Of a DNA stretch of 64,000 bases, positions 37,737 through 49,049 are shown in pieces. The stretch's first letter is position 1. Each line of letters opens with the position of its first letter. The stretch comes from Epiperipatus broadwayi. Lineage: Eukaryota > Onychophora > Udeonychophora > Euonychophora > Peripatidae. The stretch spans positions 8,417,230 through 8,481,229 of the forward strand of contig JAQFVV010006215.1 in assembly GCA_028023455.1 (NCBI GenBank). The letters are read 5' to 3'. The notes under the pieces were generated by a model. The model saw only the letters and a list, made by a program, of their open reading frames with translations. It was not told where the DNA came from and searched no databases. Both the position numbers and the translations under genes were made by a program.

Positions 37737-40700
37737 ATTTTATTTTAATACTATAGTTATTTCAACCAGAAACACTCCATTCTCTACTTCTTCATCAATT
37801 GAAGCACACACATGAATGCCTGTGGTATCCTCCACTAATTTGAATAATGTATCTTGTCATTTTGTCTGATATATCATCAATCTCTACCTCATAGTCTTTT
37901 TATTTCTTATTTGTAATGAATCCCATCCCATCTGTGTTTCTAATATTTTTGCCTCTGTAGTAAAATACATGCCCATATTTTAAACTACTTTTCTTTTTCC
38001 TTTTTTTAACTTCAAAAACTTCACAAATGTTTTATTTATTATTAGTTAGTTTTACTTCTAATTTATGTAATCTTCATTTATTTGAAAGTCATCTTTAGGT
38101 ATAAATACCTAAATAAAAGATTGTCATTGAATGGCATTCTGGACCTGCTATCAGGAGATTGTAAAGCATTATTTGTTCTTATCCAGCATCTACTGCTTTG
38201 GCTGGTGACTTAACAATCTCCTTGGAATAAAGATTATAATTTGTTTTGTCTGTTATGCTTGTAATTATCAACATGAGACAAAAAGCATTTACACACCCAG
38301 TTTCCATGCCTTCAAAGAAACTGAACTAACATTTCATTTAAGAACTATCATACAATTCCGAAAAAAATGATATTTTTTGATCTTAAATTCAGAGATAAAA
38401 AGTCAGCAAACTTATCTCATTGACATGTATTTTGATAAACAGTCTGTCTTTGTTCTTTTAATACATGAATAATTATGTGGTAATAGCAGCTGCAATAACA
38501 AGAATGTATGGAGTAAAGACTAAATATTTATCATAATAGTTACTTTAAAACATCAATAGTCTTAATATATTTTAAATATCTTGTGTAATGTTTTTAAATA
38601 TAAATATTAAATCAAGATGTATTCTCATTGCATACTGAATTAAAGTTATTTGACTAATTTTTAAATTGTAATCAGTTAAAATTATTTGAACAAGTGATTG
38701 GAAATATTATGTATCTTGATATTAATTCTTATATTTATATTGTTATATTTGAATATATATATATATATCAGTCATTATTATTTTTTATCTTTTTAAAATA
38801 TTTTATTACTAAAAATTTCAGTATTAATTTTTTATTCTCACTTTAATATATATATAATAAACTATGATTAAATAATACTTTGATTCCATAATTTCGTAAG
38901 TTCAGCAACCATATTATAACAACCAACATATTTATTACTTATCTTATTAAAAGAAAACATGGTTTCTTATAAAATTATTTTTTCTTTCCAGAAAAGTATG
39001 CATTCAAAAGATTATTATTCCATGTTAATTCTATAATTAGTAAACCTGATAAAAAAATAATTTAACCATTGTTATTTATAGATATACATTTTGAGTCACT
39101 TAATTTCACTACTGTATATACACAATTTTATTATAAGAGAATCATTACACTTTTTTAATTTCCTTAAATACTCAAGCTTCCACAATAATAAAGATTAGGA
39201 TTATGTTTTGTTTAAATATTTTGGAAGTTATCTTTAGTTTTTACATATAAATAAAATAATGCCTACAGTTACAACCACATTTTTCCAAATACTAAGTATT
39301 TTAAATAAAGAGATGGGACATACTAATTTTCCAATTCTAATTTGTATTGTCTAGAAATATAATCTATGTACTTTAGATTTCACAGTTATAATTGGATTGA
39401 AAAACTTACCATTAAAAAATTAACTTCAAAATTATTATAAGTAAAATTTATGAACGCTTTATCTCTGAGAGTGTAATATATATACAAATACAAAAACTGT
39501 ATTAAGAGCAACACTTGATTAACAACCTCTGTTACAAGCATTGCTACATTTATAACAATTATCTAGAAAGCATGCTAAGCATTACAGTATTTTTATTATT
39601 AATAAAGCTTTTCTTTTAATAGTTTTTGTATATATATATTAAAAATTATTAGCAAAACTCCAATGATCAGTCATCGAACTTTCTTAATGGCTAAAAGTTC
39701 CATCATGGTTGAGAGTAAATCTGCAGCTTTCAAAATGGTTAAATGGAATTACAAGATATGATCTTTTATTTTGTGAAATTGAATATTAAAATCAAATATA
39801 AGATCATTAGCCAAAGATATTATTTGACATTACCAGACTGCAATTCAAAGTTAGAGTTATGGTATATATTTTTAGTTTGTGAACTGATAAAAAATCATTT
39901 TTTAAAAATTCAAAAATCATTTTTTAAAAATGCAAAAGTATTTATAAATTGAACATTGCTTTCAAGATCTTCATTTGTGTATCCTCAATTATGTTTTCCT
40001 GTCAAATTGTATTTTTCTTTTGTTACTTCATTTGGCTTTGCATTAACATCCACTATAAATGTAGTTTCTATTTTTATTAAAACTGTAAAATGTATTGAAA
40101 TATTTGTAATTGTTTTAACATTATTAAAGTAGTCCTTGCTGGTAAATGTACCTTGGGAATCAAACTTAAAATTTTATACTAAATCCAATCATTTTTATAT
40201 ATTAATATTTAACATATCCTATATTTTTTCCTGTTTGTCTATGAAATTATGTAACTCAATTTTTATCCTCTTCCCAATTTCTGATTTAGTTGAAATTTTT
40301 CAAAAAATATATATATATATTCCCAAAGACAATTCTGTTTTTTAGAGTTTCAAACAGTTCAACAACAACAAAAAGTTAAATTCTTAAAATTTTATATAGG
40401 ATTTAGTTTCTTTACAATACTGCCATCTATCAGTATTAAAATATATCAACTTTCTTTTTATTTAATATCAAGAACTATATAAAACTGAAAAATAGGAAAT
40501 AGAAAAATGTATTAAAAAATTATTTCTATAAATACACTAGAAAGTAAAAATAATAATTTTCTTCAGTTTTCATAAATCTCAAAAAAATTATGCCTACTTT
40601 CTCATATTAATGTATTCAAAGTGGGCATTAGTTGCACATTTGTTTAAATAATTCCTTAGGAATCTGATTACTAAATATGATTGTTCCATGTTTTCATTTA

Positions 40701-42086
40701 TGAAGAAAATTTATTTTTTAGTGCATTTATGTAAATAAAAACATTTTTTAAAATTATATCTATGTGTAATGGTATATCTTTGATTTCCATGACAGAAAAA
40801 GAGAAACATTGTCAAAATATTGGAAAGAACTTCAAATTGAATGGAACATTCTAAATTAAAACTGTTTTTCAGTTTTCAATCTTGCTTTTAACTGTTAAAT
40901 TTATATTAAAGTTGTCAATTTTAAGTGCATATCTGACTCTCTAAGTCAACTGGGCAAAAAAGATTATTAATACCAATGCTGTAGTCTTTCTTGCTGTGAT
41001 ATACAAACTTATAGGAAATAAAATTTCAAATGAATAAAAATCAAAATCTAGAATAAGAAATATTAATCACAGGCAAAACTCTCTATATGTATTGCCACTC
41101 ATACAGTTATAAGCAAGCATAGGAAATAGTGATCATGTGATGTTTATTGGCTTAAATATTAATCACCAGAGTGATTCTTTACTTTATTTGTTATTCTCAT
41201 ATTCATAGATCAATATTGTATAAATTTATTTTTGAAATATGTAAAGTTTTGGGAATGCACCACAGGAAGATAAATAATTGATACTTTATGTACAGTGATT
41301 AGAGCTAACATCTTCCCAAATTTGTTTACATACATTTAGTTTAAAGTTAAGATTTAATTAATTAAATAAATGTCTGAATTTCTCTTAACTAGTATTTAAG
41401 TTATGTGGGAGTAGAATGATGCATAAAAAGATCACAGTTCTGATTATTAAACACAAAGTCAGCCAATTCACCGTTATTAATCCAAAATGTGTAGTTGTTA
41501 CATTTATGTGAATGATTAGCATCACTCTAAGAAGCTTATGAGAGAGGATTTCCATATTTTCATGTGATATTGTAATTAAATAATGAATGCTTTACATACT
41601 CATGGAATTTTTTCAGATTTGTTTAAAACTACAAGAATATAATTTATTTATCACATAACATTTTAATCCTTTTTATAGAATAATTTATTTATTCCACTTT
41701 TTGAATACTTTTAAATTTGCTAAAGGTGGCTATAAAGCAATCAGATATCTCTAAAAATGACCAATAGTACAGTTGCTTCCCATAGTATTAGATAACAATA
41801 TATTTGTGGATTTGAAATAAATATTTTTAAATTGACTTAAGCAGAGAAAAATAGAACAAAATCTAAGTTTGGTTAATAAATGAACCTGATATTCTTAATC
41901 TATTTCTCAGGGTCTCAAATTATATATACTTCCTGAACATCTAAATTTATTATTATTTTTATTAATACATGTTATTAATCTTTCATCCTGCAAAATCACA
42001 TTCTAGATATTTATATAATATTAAATTTTTCCCATATACTGTATATAAAAAAATAAAAGTATTATTTACACTTTCACTGTTTTTAG

Positions 42087-42154
42087 GTTGAACCTCAATC
42101 TCCTGTTTCATTTAAACTTTTATATGGTAATGAATCATTATTTGAAATAAAAAA
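42087..42154 (+). CDS. Cadherin-domain protein, exon 4 of 7 seen
   Basis: A small 68-bp exon (phase 0 in, phase 2 out) encodes VEPQSPVSFKLLYGNESLFEIK. It continues from exon 3 and is completed by exon 5: 'V-x-F-x-L...LFEI' is the middle strand pair of a cadherin repeat (V.Y.L....F.I). The DxD calcium motif expected just before is replaced by EPQSP. The acceptor TTTTTAG and donor AAAAA|GTAAGTA are strong. Phase agreement with both neighbours supports the exon despite its length. Confidence 0.8.
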
Positions 42155-43565
42155 GTAAGTAATAGTAAATATTGCTATTAATAATTGACTAATTATTTTA
42201 ATAATATATTACTATGCTATATTACTGCATTAATTAACCCTTTTTTATGTTATGTAGTCACAAATAAAAAGCTTGGAAAGATTTTTAGATAAGCATGTCC
42301 TTACAAATCAAGAGCAAAATCATTCAAGCTATATTATTCTGATATTTTATGAATGTCAAAGTTTGTTGCTGAATTAGAAGGATAAGGAAAGTATCAATGC
42401 TTCTGAATTTCTGAAGAATTTTGAAAATTTTAAGAACAGCAAAGAAAATAAATGAATATTTGGTCAGAATAGATTTGAAATCTCATTTGAAATAAAAATG
42501 ACTAGTATGAAATTGTTCTATTTTTATCCTATCAGAAATCAATTCATTAGGAAATGTAATCTATCACTGCATAAAGATTATCAATATAAAAGGAATAAAT
42601 TTTGGAGTAAATAAGTTTTGTGATAGTTCTTATATATATATCAAACTTTTTATCTATATTGAAAATATTTACATTCTTTGATTAAATATATAGAAATATC
42701 TTTTATTTATTTTCTAATTATTAATATTTCTGAGGTTTTTTTTCTTACTAATTTGTAGGAATTATGATTTTTTTTTGATGAGAATTATTTTAAATCTATT
42801 AGCTCTGTTGAAAAGTCAGTTAAAGATAATTTCTTATTATTTAGATTAGGACAATTTACATAGTCTGATAAATTAGAGCTATATTAACATTTTTTATAAA
42901 TATTAATGCTGTACATATATAAAAATTATCTAATACATCGATTATTGCTTTAAGATTAAACTCATTTAATAATGTGTGATTTTAAAGATGATCTTATATA
43001 AGCTAGGCTACTATCGATTAATAAGTTCATGGACATCAAATAGTTGGATTTTCTTAGATATTATCTAGTTATCATAGATATCATTTTTCATTATATTATA
43101 TAATCAAAATTTTAAAAGCTTTAAGGATTTTAAACCAAATGTAACATAATAACAATACAAATTATCTTCACAGTTGTAGTGCAAAACAGTTCTTATCAAA
43201 TAGTGAAACCAACATGCAGAAATTAGTCTGTTCTATCTTCAGACAATTATTACTCATGCTTCTATATATTGTTTAAAAAAAGTGATGTAAAGGAATACAT
43301 TTTACTTTTATTTTGGTATGCATATTTTATGCCAAAAGTAAAAAAAAATCCACAATCAGTTTATATCTGAGATTCTTATTGTACTGTTTATAGTTTCACA
43401 ACAATTGTAAGATCTATGTATATTGGACATGCAATTATAACTAAATTTAAAATGTTAATGTTTGAAAATTTCAAACCATTTGTTTTTCCAAAAAGCAATT
43501 CTGGGGATTTAATTGGCAGGCATACTTACATAGATGGCTTTGGAGTCATGCATTATAAAGAATAT
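42155..43565 (+). other. Cadherin intron, first part
   Basis: AT-rich intron sequence after the GTAAGTA donor. No element was recognised. A frame starting at 43416 overlaps the beginning of the fold-back that follows. Confidence 0.6.
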
Positions 43566-44022
43566 TACTATATAAATTCAATCTATCCACTCTACTTTGA
43601 ACACTTTTTAGCAAAAATCTTTTATTGTACATATATGCATATACAATCTTATGTTTCAACTACCGTGCGATCTTTTTCAGAGCTATGGTATAATGAACAA
43701 AATAAAATACATAACTATATAAATAATACCATAAAAATGTAAACAATTAAATTAATAAAGTAATAAAAAACAACATAAAATATAACAAAACATAATAAAA
43801 TTGAAATAAATATAATCAAACCCAAATATTTTATTGTTTACATTTTTTGCAGTATTATTTATATAGTTATGGATTTTATTTTATTTTGTTCATAATAGTA
43901 TCCCTTTGAAGAATATTGCAGAGCAGTTGAAACATAAGATTGTATATGCATATATGTACAATAACAGATTTTTGCTAAAAGGTGTTCAAAGTAGAGTGGA
44001 TACATTGAATTTATATAAGATA
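43566..44022. repeat. Fold-back with PLE-tail-like arms
   Basis: The left arm (about 43566-43747) and right arm (about 43832-44022) are inverted copies: CACTCTACTTTGAACAC matches GTGTTCAAAGTAGAGTG, and GTACATATATGCATATACAA matches its mirror. About 85 bp of AT-rich spacer separates them. Reading outward on either arm, a CTGAAA(A/G)A or TTTGAAGAAT step is followed by GTTGAAACATAAG. In the right arm ATTGC-AGA-GCAGT can form a stem between the two core strings. The arrangement resembles the hammerhead-like PLE ends elsewhere in the window. Confidence 0.7.
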
Positions 44023-44088
44023 TTACAGCAAAATAAAGGAAGTGGGTGAATTTGGTAATATTTCTGAAGAATATTACTACAATAAGTA

Positions 44089-44460
44089 ATTATATGTTGG
44101 ATTATTTCTATGATCTAGAATTAACTGTTAAAATATCTTTAGAAAAATTCTAAGTTTATTCAATTTTTTAAAGCATTCAACTGTTAGTAATAGCCCCACA
44201 CAGTAATACTTAATACAATTTTTTGAGTGGTATTATTTTCCATAACTTTAAGAAGATAGGAGAATAATACTGTTTAAAATGGTATATTGTATATTAATAT
44301 GTATTCTTTTATGAATAGTTGAATATATTAGAAAAGTTTAAATAAAGTTTGAATTTTTTTAAAACTATTTAACAATTAATTCTAGATTATGGAAATATTC
44401 CAATGTGTAATTACACATAAAGTACCACTATCACAAACTTTCCAACAAACAATACTATTA
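44089..44460. mobile_element. Two PLE family-1 tails joined head to head (copy C)
   Basis: The left half reads as the minus-strand tail (TTGGATTATTTCTATGATCT, CATTCAACTGTTAGTAATAG). The right half reads as the + strand tail (AGAATAATACTG, AATAAAGTTTGAA, TTATGGAAATATTCCAA, then ACTATCACAAAC). The join lies at about 44245-44260, at TTTAAGAAGATAGGAG, which corresponds to the CTGAAGA core position in the intact tail. Substitutions have destroyed the core itself. It lies 75 bp before the next cadherin exon. Confidence 0.7.
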
Positions 44461-44534
44461 GTTGACTATAAAAATATATTTTAGTTATATATTTTGATAT
44501 ATGTATTTTTATTAATATTTTTGTTTGGTTATAG

Positions 44535-44619
44535 TGGTAAAATTCATAACAGGGAAAAAATTCCAGACTATACAACAAGTGCAACTTATGATTTAGTGGT
44601 TGAAATGACTTCAGAAAGT
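44535..44619 (+). CDS. Cadherin-domain protein, exon 5 of 7 seen
   Basis: An 85-bp exon (phase 2 in, phase 0 out) completes the Asn codon from exon 4. It encodes GKIHNREKIPDYTTSATYDLVVEMTSES, matching the cadherin run 'G.I.....LDYE....Y.L.V.A.D'. The catalogue LDRE/LDYE is written IPDYTT, so the acidic residue is lost. The acceptor is TTATAG and the donor is AGT|GTTAAG, which is weaker than the consensus, but the frame runs on across the 88-bp intron to exon 6. The exon is flanked on the left by a PLE tail pair. Confidence 0.85.
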
Positions 44620-44707
44620 GTTAAGTATAATATTACAATCTCATTACTGAAAATGACATAATTTTAAAATAATTTTTGTCTAAATTTATTCCATGTTTTA
44701 TTCATAG

Positions 44708-44881
44708 ACTGTCTGCAATGCAAAAATCCCACAAGAAGATGTTGCAGTTATTACAATTCATGTTAAAGATATAAATAATCATGCACCTACCTTCATAAAA
44801 ACTGTTTATGAGGCAACAATTGTAGAAAATCCAGCTGTTGGCTCTTTAGTAACAATTGTGACTGCTGTGGATCTTGATATG
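44708..44881 (+). CDS. Cadherin-domain protein, exon 6 of 7 seen
   Basis: A 174-bp exon (58 codons, phase 0 at both ends) encodes the end of one cadherin repeat (VAVITIHVKDINNHAPTF) and the start of the next (YEATIVENPAVGSLVTIVTA VDLD). The linker DINNHAP is a slightly altered DxNDNAP. The following repeat has canonical VEN and AVDLD calcium-binding motifs. This is the clearest cadherin signature in the window. The preceding intron is only 88 bp, in contrast to the 2.4-14 kb introns elsewhere in the gene. Acceptor TTCATAG, donor ATG|GTATGA. Confidence 0.94.
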
Positions 44882-46559
44882 GTATGAAGAATGAGAATAT
44901 CCTATTTCTAAAATATATACTTTAGCTATATGTATATAAGTATGAGTGCATAGTGAGTTGTTGGTTCCCTGTCCAAATAATCTGCTGAAAAATTATGTTT
45001 GAAGCAATTCAGAATTGTTTTGAAAAGGAAGCTTCAAAGATTTATTTTGAAAAAGTAGTACTAACTCTGGCTTTGTTTAAAACAAATAGAATAATTTATT
45101 ACTTCTGGATAGATGTTTTTTTGCTCCTTTTATATAAACCAATAAAATATCACCTGATTCCATCACATGATTTTAGATTACATATTGTTGTTATAAAGCA
45201 GAATAATTTTTCATCATCTCTATTATTACTTATTAACGCTCATGATAAATGACTATTATATTTTTATATACATATAAAAAATTACTATTCAAGCAATAAA
45301 TTAATAAATTACTATTTATTTCATGAGATTAAGGTCATTAGCACACTCTTTATTTTAATTTATAATTACAAGCAGGGGATGTATGACTATTTTGTTTACC
45401 GTTTTAAATTTTTTTTTTCATCAAATGGTAACTTTACAAATCTTTATTTTTTATAGAAATGTGTATTATAATGACATTTATTTTAAAGATTATTTAAAAT
45501 TATGAAAGCATGAATATTATACATAATATGATTTTGATTTTTATTAGATAATATTGAATGACTTTGGTCTCATTAAAATCATATGAATGGTACTTTTCCA
45601 AAACATCCTACTATCTGTTGCTATAGTTTTTCTGTCTATTTATTGCTGTATATTTATTTGTAAAATTCTGTCTTATCATTTTTTTAATAATCATGCTATA
45701 TTTTTATTATTATTGCTGGAATAACTTTTTTTCCATTATAAAGAGGATATGTTATATCTTTACGTCTTTTATTACTTTCTGCAACTTTCTTTCATTTCAC
45801 TGTTATATTTCTATATGTTTTCATTAACACTTCTCCATAACATTATAGAGGAAGAGTTGTTGATATTTGTAAGGTATTATTTAACCATACAAAGAATATT
45901 GTGATTATGAATCATAATTATGCTTTCATCATTCTGTGTTAAAATTTCTTTTTAATTGAAGTTTTACTTTCAAACAAAACAGCAAAAACACATGAACTTT
46001 TTTAGTAATCATTAAAAAAAATGTCACCACTATTCCATTTCTCATTTTGATTTAAGGATTATGAAGCCACTATTTTAGTAAAAAAAAATCTATATTTAAA
46101 AGTTGCAGGAAAGAATGTATATTCTGACATTTTTATTTAAAAAAATCTAAATATGATCGATCATTAAATATGATCTGTCCATTAAAGTATGAAGATTATC
46201 TATCTTAATATATATCTGAGCACTTATGGTATATATGTGTGGGAGATGATAATCTGGACCAACTGATGATTGCTGGATTAGTATGAAATACATATATTGG
46301 TGATTATTTATCTTTTCAGCTTAGTGTATCAGTGTTATTAGATAGAGTTGAGAGTGGTGGGTCATGTGAAAGTCTGTGCTCATATACCCTTTATATTACA
46401 TATATAGACACAGGTATATAATAAGCCGTGTTTCAGTTATTATTTGTATCATTTTAATTTTCAATATATCTGACAAAGTGACCAAATTCATTCTACCAAA
46501 TATTTTTTCAGGATTGATTAAACAAATATTAATCTCATTTCTTGTAAATATTTTTCAAC
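44882..46559 (+). other. Cadherin intron, part before the LTR element
   Basis: AT-rich intron. One frame of 85 codons near 44995 has no domain signature and no splice context. No repeat was identified apart from short simple tracts. The region ends at the ATTAC target site of the LTR retrotransposon. Confidence 0.6.
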
Positions 46560-46564
46560 ATTAC

Positions 46565-47585
46565 TGTAGTGTTTTGTAAAATGGCAGACATGTTTGTGCA
46601 CTCCAGAAAAAACTAGAATTTATTCATAAGGCTGTTTTTAGATCGCGCTCTGATAGCTGAGGAATTTAAATAGTGCATTGACATAATGGCGATCGACAAT
46701 TCCTAGAAATATTTGCTAATTACAAATGTTTCTAGATAAGAGACGTTACCTTATTGGTCAGTGCATTGATTGGTCATTGCAGTTGTCAGAGAGCGATAAG
46801 AAGACTGGGTAACATCTAGCAGTGGAATATAGAGAACAGTAGAAAGCAGTCACACAGTAGCGAGTAGCAGACAGTATGGAGTGCATCTACAGTAGAGTTA
46901 CTGTTCAATTCCAGTAGGAGATAGCTGATGGTAGTCGCAGTGCTTACTACGAAGAGTTCGTGTACAGCTACACTGGACTGGGGCTAAAGTAGGCCCATTG
47001 TGAACCGTTTTGTAGCAGACAGCCTGAAAGAACATCGTGGAATTGAACTTTAGCGAACTGTAGAAATAGATTGTTGCAGACCGTTCGTTTGGAAAGCATC
47101 CGCTTGCAGACCATTCATTGGAGAGCAGTCGGTGCAAACCATTCATTGGAGAGCATCCATTACAGAGAATACAGAGAATATTTCTAGCTTGCTGTGTGTC
47201 TGGAGTGGGAATCTTTATATAGAGAAAGGGATATACGAACAACAGAGGTATAACCCAGAACTAGCGGAGTCTGAAGGTTCCAAGATCCGTATAGGTAATT
47301 ACAGATCTTCTCGATCTTATTATTATTTTTGTACACCTAAAATGGCTAATTTTAGAATACGGAATAATTAAAATATTAATAGACTTTAAGAAGAGGTTTT
47401 GGCAAACCGGCCATCTTAGAATAGAACTGTTAGTGGGGAAATCGGACACGCAATTATGTATATAATTTCTTATATGTGTTATGAACTCAAAATTGTTATA
47501 AACTAAAATATAAATAAATTGCTGTATTCTATTTGTAGTAAAATACTCTTTATTTATTTAATTTGTTACATGTGAATATAAAGCA
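46565..47585 (+). repeat. LTR version 1 (about 1.0 kb)
   Basis: The first about 600 bp (TGTAGTGTTTTGTAAAATGG to the GAGAATACAGAGAATAT block near 47180) match the other two LTRs. After that the sequence is unrelated: it has AATAAATTGCTGTATTC and ends near AATATAAAGCA. The primer-binding start TTGGCGCAG follows at 47587. The shared 5' half and different 3' half point to recombination in the R/U5 part. The 3' end is set by the following TTGGCGCAG and is approximate. Confidence 0.75.
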
Positions 47586-47586
47586 A

Positions 47587-47624
47587 ATTGGCGCAGTTGG
47601 TTGAACGAACTTGTAGATAAGAAA
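47587..47624 (+). promoter_or_regulatory. Primer-binding site and gag leader
   Basis: TTGGCGCAG directly after the LTR is also found after the second LTR (49050). It is in the position of the minus-strand primer-binding site. The downstream bases differ between the two (TTGGTTGAAC here, TCACATTTGG there), so the two versions may use different tRNAs. The tRNA was not identified. Confidence 0.6.
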
Positions 47625-48170
47625 ATGTCGATTGGACAGGGGTCAATATCTGAATTTAATGTAGAAAATCCAGGGGAATGGCCATTATATAGAATTCAGT
47701 TACAGAATTTTTTTAAGTTGAACGAAATTACAGACAATAGTAGAAAAGTGGCAGCTTTATTATGTTTGTCAAGGACGAGATTAGTAGGAATAGTAAATAA
47801 GTTATTTGAGGGACCTATTTCAGACTCAGTCAAATATGAAGAAATAGTACAGAAAATAACAGATTATTTCAGCCCGCAACCGTCTAAATTCATAGCAAGA
47901 ATGGCATTGCGTAACAGAAGGCAAGCAAACAGTGAAAAAATAAAAGAGTATGACATAGCATTAAGGCAGTTGATAAAAGATTGTCAATATGGAAATTATG
48001 GTGACCAAGCTTTATTAGATCAGTTGCTTTGGGGAATGGCAGATGAAAGTCTAAGACAAAACCTATTAACAGAATCAGATTTGACTTATGAATTGGTGAT
48101 CAAAAAGGGTAACGCTTTTGAAACAGTTTTAGAACAGGCTGCAGCATTTAGAAATATAAGACCGAAGTAG
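47625..48170 (+). CDS. Gag polyprotein fragment of the LTR element
   Basis: The ATG at 47625 (MSIGQG...) is chosen because a second, partial gag start after LTR 2 also begins with ATG-TC(G/A)-AT (MSI). About 181 codons without a stop encode a capsid-like, helix-rich Gag: WPLYRIQLQNFF, RKVAALLCLSRT, YEEIVQKITDYFSPQPS, RNRRQANSEKIKEYDIALR, LLDQLLWGMADESLRQNLL. These fit the retrotransposon gag family (F....Q...E.....Y...L..L...C.FG), as in Ty3/Gypsy elements. Near the 3' end a small frame change probably created the TAG at 48168. Gag assembles the particle that packages element RNA. Pol is missing downstream. Confidence 0.85.
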   Translation: MSIGQGSISEFNVENPGEWPLYRIQLQNFFKLNEITDNSRKVAALLCLSRTRLVGIVNKLFEGPISDSVKYEEIVQKITDYFSPQPSKFIARMALRNRRQANSEKIKEYDIALRQLIKDCQYGNYGDQALLDQLLWGMADESLRQNLLTESDLTYELVIKKGNAFETVLEQAAAFRNIRPK

Positions 48171-48345
48171 AAAATAGAGCGACTATATATAAAACGGAAA
48201 ATAGTTTTACGCGTACAACACTGAAGGCAGACAGAGAAAACAGGGCATGTAGCCAAGTACTGTCGATGGCGGAAGGAAAATTGTTATAACTGTGGGAATA
48301 AAGGTCACTTAGCGAAGGTTTGTAAGAAACCAAAACAAAAAGAGA
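48171..48345 (+). pseudogene. Nucleocapsid zinc-knuckle remnant
   Basis: After the gag stop the DNA encodes GHVAKYC (end of one knuckle, its CxxC half lost) and then CYNCGNKGHLAKVCKK, a complete CX2CX4HX4C zinc knuckle that binds element RNA. A TGA lies in the gag frame at about 48222, and a frame change is needed to connect it. At about 48345 the coding sequence joins directly to the interior of the next LTR. Confidence 0.8.
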
Positions 48346-49049
48346 AACTAGAATTTATTTATAAGGCTGTTTTTAGATTGCGCTTTGATAGCTGAGGAAA
48401 TTAATTAGTGCATTGACATAATGGCGATCGACAATTCCTTGAAATATTTGCTAATTACAAATGTTTCTAGATAAGAGATGTTACCTTATTGGTCAGTGCA
48501 TTGATTGGTCATTGCAGTTGTCAGAGAGTGATAAGAAGACTGGGTAACATCTAGCAGTGGAATATAGAGAGCAGTCAAGCAGTAGCGAGTAGCAGACAGT
48601 ATGGAGTGCATCTACAGTAGAGTTACTGTTCAATTCCAGTAGGAGATAGCTGACGGCAGTCGCAGTGCTTACTACGAAGAGTTCGTGTACAACTACACTG
48701 GACTGGGGCTAAATTAGGCCCATTGTGAACCATTTTGTAGCAGCCAGCCTGAAAGAACATCATGGGAATTGAACTTTAGCGAACTGTAGAAATAGATCGT
48801 TGCAGACCATTCGTTTGGAGAGCATGCACTTGCAGACCATTCATTAGAGAGCAGTCGGTGCAGACCATTCATTGTAGAGCATCCATGGCAGAGCATTCAG
48901 TGCAGACCATTCGTTTGGAGAGCATCCATTGCAGAGAATACAGAGAATATTCAGAGCATTCGTTGCAGACCATTCGTTGGAGAGCATACGCAGTTGAACA
49001 GTAGCGAACATTATTGGATGGCCGCACCATCAGACTGGTGGATATAACA
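48346..49049 (+). repeat. LTR version 2, 5'-truncated
   Basis: It begins inside the LTR at AAACTAGAATTTATT, missing about the first 48 bp that LTR 3 has, and ends GGATATAACA before TTGGCGCAG. Within it, GCAGACCATTCGTTGGAGAGCATCC-like units of about 30 bp are repeated (about 48798-48990). Confidence 0.8.

Larger units (their letters stand above)
28112..42086 (+). other. Long cadherin intron (14.0 kb)
   Basis: Donor GTAAGAT, acceptor TTTTTAG. Contains, in order, a PLE-tail-like repeat (28170-28480), an 89-bp tandem array (28740-29480), a fold-back (30667-30928) and an IR-flanked GIY-YIG cassette (36781-37736). The stretches 29481-30666, 30929-36780 and 37737-42086 are otherwise AT-rich with no element I can name. 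Mixed-composition blocks at 29905-30390 and 33190-33660 may be unclassified repeats. A 22-bp tandem duplication lies at about 39889-39932. Confidence 0.7.

Noticed and set aside
43416-43742. 108-codon frame on the + strand
   Set aside because: Its second half lies in the fold-back arm and the first half shows no domain; likely chance.
46898-47449. Minus-strand frames of 62-114 codons, rich in Cys and Ser, in the LTR
   Set aside because: They are translations of the LTR minisatellite on the opposite strand, recur in each LTR copy (also 48714-49090), and have no domain or start context.
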